Positions 1 through 4,995 of a stretch of 8,117 nt of DNA are shown here, one piece after another. Location: positions 1 through 8,117 of the forward strand of contig JAADHX010000252.1 of NCBI GenBank assembly GCA_013151655.1. Reading direction: 5' to 3'. Numbering within the stretch: position 1 is the stretch's first letter; every line of letters starts with the position of its first letter. The stretch comes from Actinomycetota bacterium (GTDB lineage: Bacteria; Actinomycetota; Acidimicrobiia; Acidimicrobiales; Poriferisodalaceae). Both the position numbers and the translations under genes were made by a program. The notes beneath the pieces are model-generated. The model was not told the DNA's origin, did not search any database, and saw nothing but the letters and a program-made list of their open reading frames with translations.

Positions 1-1
1 G

Positions 2-313
2 GTATTCGAACGAACCCGCGAACTCGGCCTCATCCGAGCAGTCGGCATGACCCGCCGACAACTACGGCGCATGGTCCGATTCGAAGCAGCCGTCGTCGCA
101 ACCTTCGGCGCCGTACTCGGTGTCGGCATCGGAATCCTCTTCGGCTCCGGGATCGTCACAGCACTCCCCGACTCGTTCGCATCAAGCGTGTCAATCCCGG
201 TCCAGAGCATCGCGATCCTGATATTGATCGCCGCCACAGCGGGCATGATCGCCGCCTGGCTCCCGGCACGCCGAGCAGGACGGCTCAACGTTCTCGACGC
301 CATCGCCCACTGA
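2..313 (+). CDS. ABC transporter permease, FtsX/MacB-like, C-terminal end (5' partial)
   Basis: The reading frame is open from the left edge and ends with TGA at 311-313, giving the last ~103 residues of a membrane protein. It begins VFERTRELGLIRAVGMTRRQ, which is the classic segment just before the third helix of FtsX-domain permeases (R-E-[LI]-[GA]-L-x-R-A-[VI]-G-x-[TS]-R-x-Q). Two hydrophobic stretches follow: one around AAVVATFGAVLGVGIGILFG and one around SIAILILIAATAGMIAAWLP. The protein closes with the family-typical tail PARRAGRLNVLDAIAH. Such permeases sit in the cytoplasmic membrane and work with an ATPase of the LolD/MacB type, usually encoded just upstream; substrates vary and cannot be read here. 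Its last codons recur at 7617-7643, so a second, now deleted, permease copy once existed to the right. The family is clear; the substrate is unknown. Confidence 0.88.
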   Translation, partial: VFERTRELGLIRAVGMTRRQLRRMVRFEAAVVATFGAVLGVGIGILFGSGIVTALPDSFASSVSIPVQSIAILILIAATAGMIAAWLPARRAGRLNVLDAIAH

Positions 314-464
314 AAAACCACACCGTCACGGCCGGCCGGAACCTCCTCCGGTCAACAACCGAACAGTACAAGACACGAACGGAGCAATCATGAACGAACG
401 AACCACCATCACCCGACTCATCCCTTCATACAACACCCTCTCCACCGCTGAGGAAACACCGCAA
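287..464 (+). repeat. Left diverged direct repeat (permease end, spacer, DUF4386 start)
   Basis: This segment aligns with 7617-7792. Both copies contain the last eight permease codons (NVLDAIAH and stop), a ~76 nt spacer with long matching blocks such as GGTCAACAACCGAACAG and ACGAACGGAG, and the start of the next gene (MN..TTITRL in both). Small indels and substitutions show that the copies have diverged, so this is not a fresh target-site duplication. Similarity fades about 25 codons into the downstream gene. The two copies bracket the entire intervening gene cassette. Confidence 0.8.
390..464 (+). pseudogene. 5' remnant of a DUF4386-like gene
   Basis: ATG at 390 is preceded by a Shine-Dalgarno-like CGGAG at 380-384 and opens MNERTTITRL. 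This matches MNRPTTITRL of the gene starting at 7721, including the same leader and ribosome-binding site. Similarity continues weakly through a Thr/Ser/Glu-rich stretch (TLSTAEETPQ versus TSTPEGTAQ) and is lost at about codon 25, where the intact copy enters its first membrane helix. After that the same frame runs without a stop into the alpha/beta hydrolase sequence. The result is an apparent fusion of a DUF4386 N-terminus to an unrelated enzyme, which looks like a breakpoint rather than a designed gene. Translation from 390 is plausible because the leader and RBS are preserved. Confidence 0.65.
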
Positions 465-560
465 CGCACGCCCAGCGTTTCAGTCGGGCACCTGCACACG
501 CGGCCTAGGTGGGCCCGCTCAACCGCTCGGAGATCTGCTCACCGGGTAGGCCGGACTGCC

Positions 561-1444
561 GTGAGGGGAGAGTCACTGGCTGGTTCGCCGGGCCGGCAGG
601 TCATGGTCGACAGTGTCGGCGCGGAGCTCTTGGTGTCGGACTCTGGAGGGCAAGGCATCCCCATCGTTTTCCTCTCGGGCGGGCCCGGCATGCCGAGTTA
701 TCTGAGCGATGTCGCCGATCTGGTCGAGGGGCGGCGCGTCGTTACCTACGACCAGCGAGGGACCGGCGGTTCGCGAGTGAGCGATGGCGACTACAGCACG
801 GAGGCCCACGTAGCGGATCTGGAGAGCGTGCGAAAGTCCCTCGGGGTCGAGCGACTACACATCTTTGGCCACTCCTGGGGCGGGATGCTCGCCCAACTCT
901 ACGCAACAACACATATCGATTCCGTCGCGAGTCTCTTCTTGTGCAGCCCGACGCCCGGCGTTGGATCCGAGTGGATCGCGATGGAGAAATCGGTCATGCA
1001 GAGTTCAGCAGAAGCCGATCCAGCGGGCTCGCGTTCGCCACGATGGGGCTGCGCTCTCTCGTGGGCCGCATCCCAGGTTTCGGCCGACGTAGTCTGCAAA
1101 AAATGTACGCCCAGGTTTGGCTCAACTACCAGAAACCAGGCCAAGCGCGACCTGCCACAGCCGCGTTTCTTGACGGAATCGGTCAGCGAGCGACTTTCGC
1201 AACGCGCGCTGCTGCGATTCGCCTACCCGCCGATCACCTGGACAGCGTACTTCCAGAGGCCGTGCTCCCCTTCCTGATCGTGTTCGGCCAGGACGATACC
1301 TACGGCGAACACACGCAGGTCGTCACGGCACGCTATCCAAGCGCTCGTGTGGAGTTCTGGAAGGACTGCGGCCATCTTGCCTGGTTCGATGCTCCGGACC
1401 GATTCAAGCGACAGCTCAACAAGTTCTACGCGACGCTTCCCTGA
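561..1444 (+). pseudogene. Alpha/beta hydrolase (proline iminopeptidase-like), frameshifted
   Basis: Alpha/beta-hydrolase fold protein resembling the prolyl-aminopeptidase/epoxide-hydrolase branch. In the first frame are the oxyanion motif SGGPG (675-689), DQRGTGGS, and the nucleophile elbow GHSWGG with Ser at 873-875. The frame then changes by -1 (equivalent to one lost base) somewhere near 1010-1030: family-like sequence stops after MEKSVMQSSAEAD and resumes in another frame at LAFATMGLRSLVGRIPGFG. The second frame carries the likely catalytic Asp in FGQDDTYG (1295-1297) and the catalytic His in CGHLAWFD (1373-1375), ending at TGA 1442-1444. All three triad residues survive, but not in one reading frame. 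The start is uncertain: GTG 561, ATG 603, or read-through from ATG 390 are all in frame, and none of the first two has a good ribosome-binding site. A sequencing error is the alternative to true inactivation. Substrate unknown. Confidence 0.8.
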
Positions 1445-1471
1445 CCCTGGGACCACTCCCCACCATCGGCT

Positions 1472-1493
1472 CGGCGTGGCGTGGGCCACGCTG
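1472..1493 (+). terminator. Possible hairpin terminator after the hydrolase
   Basis: CGGCGTGG and CCACGCTG can pair as an 8-bp stem (with one G-T pair) around a 6-nt loop. The hairpin lies 28 nt past the hydrolase stop and is followed by CTTTCTG, so the T-tract is poor. Position favours a terminator; the weak tail keeps confidence low. Confidence 0.35.
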
Positions 1494-1806
1494 CTTTCTG
1501 AACGGTTTCAACGGATTGAGACCATCACTACTGTGCCGCGACTATCGACCGAGCATCCGATCCCTCGACAGGGGTCTAATCGAAACCTGGTTCATGTCGA
1601 AGGGGGAATTAAGCCCTTAACCCTCACCGCACCAGCTGGAGCTCATCGCAGCCTGAGCACTCCAATTCCGCTGGTCAGGACGCGATAATCGTGTCTCCGG
1701 CCCCCACACCCATCAGCGCAAACCGACGTTGATCTACGGGAGATGGGCCGAAGCCTGCTCGTTGTGTCCAGTGTGGCCCAGGACTCTTCTCACGAGGCGG
1801 TTGCCG
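1494..1806. other. Intergenic stretch without recognisable gene
   Basis: About 310 nt lie between the plus-strand hydrolase and the minus-strand SRPBCC remnant, which point towards each other. Open frames crossing it show no family resemblance. No tRNA-like T-loop, tandem repeat or strong hairpin with a T-run was seen. A short inverted element, TTAAGCCCTTAA, at about 1611 is too small to interpret. It may be degraded coding DNA, given the decay on both sides. Confidence 0.5.
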
Positions 1807-2171
1807 TCATTGCCGCGAGGCGACGTCAAATGTGATGGCCTCGGCAAGGACTCGGAAGCTTTTGAGGTCGCGACGTAGGTTGCGGCGCATCATGGGACCG
1901 ACAAGCGGGCGGAGAAGGCGGGTCGCGCTGGTAAGGGTCAGCTCGATGTCGTAGGTGAACTCGCTTTGGGTGTCGCTGGTGGCGGTGACGCTGCGGCCGC
2001 CCTCGACGTGGCCGCTGGTACCGTCGCTATCTCGCTAAGTCCTTTGCGCCAGCGGAGGTCGTGGCTGTAGTCCGCGACTAGGGTCCATGTTTCATCTGCC
2101 GGTAGGTCGATTCGTGAATCGTGATTGCTTGGCTCATCGTGGGCTGTTTCTGGAGTGGTTGTCGAAGCCAA
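1807..2171 (-). pseudogene. SRPBCC / polyketide-cyclase-like protein, internally deleted and frameshifted
   Basis: The N-terminal part reads RIDLPADETWTLVADYSHD followed by LRWRKGL, the standard opening strand and helix of SRPBCC (START-like, hydrophobic-ligand-binding) proteins. Directly after GLSEI the frame changes, and the C-terminal half appears in another frame: SEFTYDIELTLTSATRLLRP, then LVGPMMRRNLRRDLKSFRVL, ending at TGA (1807-1809). This is the usual last strand and long C-terminal helix of the family. Roughly the central third of a normal ~145-residue protein is missing between the two parts. The start is also unclear: TTG at 2171 is in frame, but ATG at 2137 gives MSQAITIHES, a more family-like beginning in yet another frame, implying a second frameshift. 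With an internal deletion and frame breaks it is very unlikely to make a folded protein. Family assignment is by motif recognition only. Confidence 0.68.
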
Positions 2172-2256
2172 CAGTACTGACCAATTCGGCGTGGTGAAAG
2201 ATCCAAGATCGCATCATCTGAACAGACCAAGCGTCCTCGTTTTCTCTACTTGGACG

Positions 2257-2831
2257 TCATCGCTCGTTGGCCGTGACAAGCACTCGACGGAGGAGTTCCA
2301 GCGCTTCTGGCAGGTCCGTGGTTGTGACGGCGCCGAAACCGACGATGAGCCCTTTGGAGGACTAGGTCGTAGCCAGCATTGCCTGAAGTTCCCGAGCGCA
2401 AGTCCGTTGGTTCGGGCGTTTACTCGCATCCCTTCTTCGTCGATTCCGTCGGTGATGAACCGCAAGAGCGTCGCCTGTATCGTCTCGGGCGGCTGCCAGT
2501 CAAGAAGTGACCGCAGGCGCACCGCAGACTCAACCAGCGAGTCGGGCAGAACCAGGAATCCGAGGCGTAACGACGGTGTCATCGTCTTGGAGAATGTCCC
2601 CACGTAAAGAACGCGGCCGGAGCGGTCAAGTCGGTGAAGGGGATCGAGGAGACGGTCGGCGTGGCGGTACTCCGAGTCGTAGTCATTTTCGATAATCGCC
2701 ACATCATGGAATTCAGCGAAGTTCAGAAGTTGCTCAGGGCGGACCATGCTCATCGTCGCTCCCGTTGGCGGCAGGCGGTCTCCTACAGTCCCAACCCATT
2801 CGACTCTGACACCGCCCTGGCTGTCCTCGAT
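2257..2831 (-). pseudogene. MocR/PdxR-type GntR-aminotransferase regulator, 5'-truncated and frameshifted
   Basis: The minus strand encodes the core of a fold-type I PLP aminotransferase as found in MocR regulators. PTGATMSM is the substrate-loop region. It is followed by FAEFHDVAIIENDYDSEYR (PLP-contacting Asp and Tyr) and VGTFSKTMTPSLRLGFLV, whose Lys is the PLP Schiff-base residue, then LLDWQPPETIQATLLRFITD. Near 2420-2380 this frame stops making sense. The family C-terminus, GLIVGFGAVTTTDLPEALEL, is found in another frame after an in-frame TAG and ends at TGA 2257-2259. Upstream, only eroded similarity (IEDSQGGVRVEW, like the VEDPGY region) reaches 2831. The N-terminal winged-helix GntR domain, linker and first half of the aminotransferase domain are absent. 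A complete MocR is ~450-480 residues, so less than half remains. It cannot bind DNA in this form. Confidence 0.82.
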
Positions 2832-2873
2832 CCGCCGGCGAGACGCTGGCTCCGGAGGGGCGGGTGTTCGGTC

Positions 2874-3080
2874 TCAGTCGGTGGGGCGCGCCTTGTTGGC
2901 GTTGGCCTGCAGCGCTGTCAGCGGAGCGAGGGCGGTAACGATCCAGATCGCGATTGGCAATGCGAGCTGGGCGGTGACGAAACTCACCGTAGCCCAGATC
3001 ACCGAGAGCGCGATCCAGAGAACCGGGATCCAACGCCGCACCAAACCGATCGCGGAGGTTTCCTGGCTGGATTTGGTCAT
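2874..3080 (-). CDS. Small two-helix membrane protein, hypothetical
   Basis: A 68-residue protein that I do not recognise. A short polar N-terminus (MTKSSQETSA) is followed by two predicted membrane segments, about residues 17-36 (WIPVLWIALSVIWATVSFV) and 40-57 (ALPIAIWIVTALAPLTAL), then a short basic/polar tail ending ARPTD. The ATG overlaps the stop codon of the upstream reductase as ATGA (3077-3080), so it is very probably translated by coupling and belongs to the same transcript. No intact gene follows it; the next DNA is the truncated MocR remnant. Membrane location is inferred from hydrophobicity. A role as a membrane partner of the reductase is only suggested by the overlap. Confidence 0.72.
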   Translation of the reverse strand: MTKSSQETSAIGLVRRWIPVLWIALSVIWATVSFVTAQLALPIAIWIVTALAPLTALQANANKARPTD

Positions 3081-4129
3081 TTCGTCTCGGTATCGCGTAC
3101 AACGATGACCGATTTGCCGTTCGAGCCGGAGCTTTCAAGGTGTCGCATAGCCACGGGCACGTCGGCGAGCCCGAACCTGGCGCCGATGGTCGAGACGACG
3201 TCGCCGCGTTCGATGTGGGCGGCGAGGCGTTCGATGTTGGTGTAGTGCTCGGAGCTGATGAATGTGGTGAGGCGCTGGGCAATGAAGGGGGAGAGCATCA
3301 TGGCCCGCAGTTGGCGGCCGACGCCGCCGGTGACGCGGTTCCCGCCCTCGCCGCCAACGATGACGAGCGTGCCCTTTGGCGTGAGGACGCTTCTCAGCCG
3401 ACTGATGCTGTTTCGGCCGCCGATGTCAAGGATGAGGTCGTACTGGTCTTGGCCGTTGACGAAGTCTTCTTCGGTGTAATCGATGACGTGGTCTGCGCCG
3501 ATTGAGTGCATCATGTCGGCGCTGCCGGGGCCGCCGACGCCGGTGACTTCGGCGCCGAGGGCTTTGGCGAGCTGGATGGCGTAGGTCCCCACTCCACCGG
3601 ACGCCCCGACGATCAGAACTCTTTGTCCTGCTTCGAGGTGTCCCACCTTGGTTAGGGCTTCAAGCGCGGTGATGCCGGACACCGTCGCCACTGCGGCTTG
3701 TTCGTATGTTGCGTTTTGCGGTTTATGAGCGAGCTTGTCTTGGTGTGCGGTGGCGTAGCGGGCGTAGGTGCCGTTGCCGATTCCGAAGACGTCGTCGCCT
3801 GGCTGGAACCGGGTGACGTCGGCGCCGATGGCCACAACCCGCCCGGCCAAGTCGAGGCCCAGAGTCGGGTTCTTTGGTTTGCGGAGGCCGTATCCGGCGA
3901 TGCGGATCAGGTATGGCTGGCCGGTCATGAGGTGCCACACTCCTCGATCGACGCCGGCGGCGTGGACCTCAACGAGAACCTCGTCTTCGGCGATTCGGGG
4001 ATGGTTGATGGTGCGGAGCTCGAGGACGTCGGCTGCGCCGTAAGTGTCCTGGACTACGGCTGTCATGGTCTCGTCCGGGGCGGACTCGGACTCGATGAGT
4101 GGTGTGGAAGGGGTTGTGGGTATGTTCAT
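3077..4129 (-). CDS. Zinc-independent MDR oxidoreductase (NADPH:quinone reductase-like)
   Basis: A complete 350-residue medium-chain dehydrogenase/reductase of the quinone-oxidoreductase branch, expected to be a cytosolic NAD(P)H-dependent enzyme reducing quinones or activated C=C/C=O substrates. The N-terminal GroES-like domain (about 22-150) has MTAVVQDTYGAADVLELR, HAAGVDRGVWHLMTG and GLDLAGRVVAIGADVTRFQP followed by GDDVFG. The Rossmann domain (about 150-290) has GASGGVG at 175-181 as the dinucleotide-binding loop and ADHVIDYTEEDF. TLVIVGGEGG and LSPFIAQRLTTFISSEH are typical of the actinobacterial subgroup. The cysteine ligands of zinc alcohol dehydrogenases are not seen. The start at ATG 4129 is chosen because AAGGAG lies at 4136-4141 with a 6-nt spacer; an upstream extension in the same frame lacks such a site. 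The first ~20 residues look like a disordered extension before the conserved start (Met 22). Its upstream region carries one of the three shared palindromes. Confidence 0.9.
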   Translation of the reverse strand: MNIPTTPSTPLIESESAPDETMTAVVQDTYGAADVLELRTINHPRIAEDEVLVEVHAAGVDRGVWHLMTGQPYLIRIAGYGLRKPKNPTLGLDLAGRVVAIGADVTRFQPGDDVFGIGNGTYARYATAHQDKLAHKPQNATYEQAAVATVSGITALEALTKVGHLEAGQRVLIVGASGGVGTYAIQLAKALGAEVTGVGGPGSADMMHSIGADHVIDYTEEDFVNGQDQYDLILDIGGRNSISRLRSVLTPKGTLVIVGGEGGNRVTGGVGRQLRAMMLSPFIAQRLTTFISSEHYTNIERLAAHIERGDVVSTIGARFGLADVPVAMRHLESSGSNGKSVIVVRDTETK

Positions 4130-4135
4130 GTTCTT

Positions 4136-4141
4136 CTCCTT
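4136..4141 (-). promoter_or_regulatory. Strong Shine-Dalgarno fixing the start of the MDR gene
   Basis: On the minus strand AAGGAG is followed by AAGAAC and then ATG at 4129, a near-ideal ribosome-binding site. The in-frame start 33 codons further upstream (4228) lacks one and would translate across the promoter region. Confidence 0.8.
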
Positions 4142-4221
4142 GGTGGGGTCCCTTGGGGGACTTGTTCTCGATAGGGACAGTGTCTTCGTTCGTTGGCTGA
4201 GGTCGCCTCGTCTGGGGCTTG

Positions 4222-4237
4222 ATCTCACCCGGGTGAT
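4222..4237. promoter_or_regulatory. Palindromic operator candidate, copy 1 (upstream of the MDR operon)
   Basis: ATCTCACCCGGGTGAT contains the perfect 12-bp palindrome TCACCCGGGTGA. Its first 15 bases are identical to copies at 4976 and 7234. It lies about 93 nt upstream of the MDR start codon and directly after the probable stop of the MMPL remnant, a suitable position for a transcription-factor site. No convincing -35/-10 pair could be assigned beside it. Confidence 0.6.
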
Positions 4238-4972
4238 TCAGACGAGCACTGGGGCGGTGTTGAGTGCTGCCCGGGGCCACGCCGATGCCAGTGGGCTCAG
4301 GGGCGAGATCAGCGGGCTCGGGGTCCGGATCTGCGATCCTGGTTTCGCCGCGCATGTCAATGGTCGGCAGGAGCCGGTCGAGCCAGCCCGGTAGCCACCA
4401 GTTGGCGTCGCCCATGAGTTTCATGGTGGCGGGCACCAGGACCATTCGAAGGATGGTGGCGTCGACGAAGATTGCTGTGGCTAGACCGAGGCCGAACATT
4501 TTGATGGTGGGGTCGTTGCCGAAGATGAAGCCACCGAAGACCGAGATCATGATGAGCGCAGCTGAGGTGATGACTGTGGCTGTGCTGGCGAGGCCGTGGA
4601 TGACGGAGGTGGTCGTTGTCGCCGGTGGCGAGGTATTCCTCACGCATTCTTGACAGCAGGAACACGTCGTAGTCCACCGACAAGCCGAAGAACACGGCGA
4701 ACAGGAACATCGGGTGAACGGGTTGATCGGTACCGTCGATTCGAGCCCGATGAGACGAGCGCCCCATCCCCATTTGAAAGACCATGACCAGCACGCCATA
4801 GGCAGCACCGATGCTCAACAGGTCAGCAGCGCGGCTTTCAGCGGTACGAGCACCGACCGGAACACCATCATCAGCAACAGGAATGACAGTCCCAGGACTG
4901 CGGCGATGAACAGCGGCAAACGGCTGTTGACCCGGTCGCCGATGTCGGCCGACGGTCCGCCTCGCCCACCTT
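4238..4972 (-). pseudogene. MMPL-family (RND-type) transporter, C-terminal part with multiple frameshifts
   Basis: The C-terminal membrane block of an MMPL exporter can be followed on the minus strand only by switching frame several times. ADIGDRVNSRLPLFIAAV through SVLVPLKAALL (about 4946-4824) is in one frame. SIGAAYGVLVMVFQ (4818 on) is in a second, and RLIGLESTVPINPF (about 4763-4716) in a third. FLFAVFFGLSVDYDVFLLSR and MREEYLATGDND (to 4612) return to the second frame. SVIHGLASTATVITSAALIM to WWLPGWLDRLLPTIDM (to about 4355) are in the third. A last shift would give a stop at 4238-4240. The FGLSxDYxxFLLSR motif, a hallmark of the family, is preserved in pieces. Functional members have ~700 or more residues; the N-terminal ~two thirds is absent, and similarity stops within a few bases of the palindrome at 4976. 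It is a pseudogene; the former cargo is unknown. Confidence 0.85.
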
Positions 4973-4973
4973 C

Positions 4974-4991
4974 ACATCTCACCCGGGTGAG
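4974..4991. promoter_or_regulatory. Palindromic operator candidate, copy 2 (regulator 3' end / MMPL junction)
   Basis: ACATCTCACCCGGGTGAG is identical over 18 bases to 7232-7249 and holds the 14-bp perfect palindrome CTCACCCGGGTGAG. It lies 4 nt beyond the regulator's stop codon, and recognisable MMPL sequence begins immediately on its other side. It may be the former operator of the MMPL gene left behind by a deletion, or the breakpoint itself. There is no T-run, so it does not look like a terminator. Confidence 0.6.
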
Positions 4992-4995
4992 GTAG

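Noticed and set aside
336..351. CCGGA-acctcc-TCCGG hairpin after the permease as a terminator
   Set aside because: No T-run follows, and the hairpin is not kept in the homologous spacer at 7644-7720. The downstream gene is probably cotranscribed.
1611..1622. TTAAGCCCTTAA inverted element as an operator or recombination site
   Set aside because: It has only 5-bp arms, a single copy and no gene start beside it.
1445..1806. Possible RNA gene or CRISPR array in the gene-free stretch
   Set aside because: No tRNA arms, no repeat-spacer periodicity and no extended stable hairpins were visible.
2125..3245. Several long plus-strand open frames across the MocR/SRPBCC region
   Set aside because: The minus strand shows unmistakable MocR and SRPBCC motifs. 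The plus-strand frames are low-complexity shadows rich in Arg/Ser/Gly.
3698..4174. 158-codon plus-strand open frame opposite the reductase
   Set aside because: It is a mirror of the minus-strand MDR gene, whose motifs and RBS are clear; no RBS or recognisable domain is present on the plus strand.
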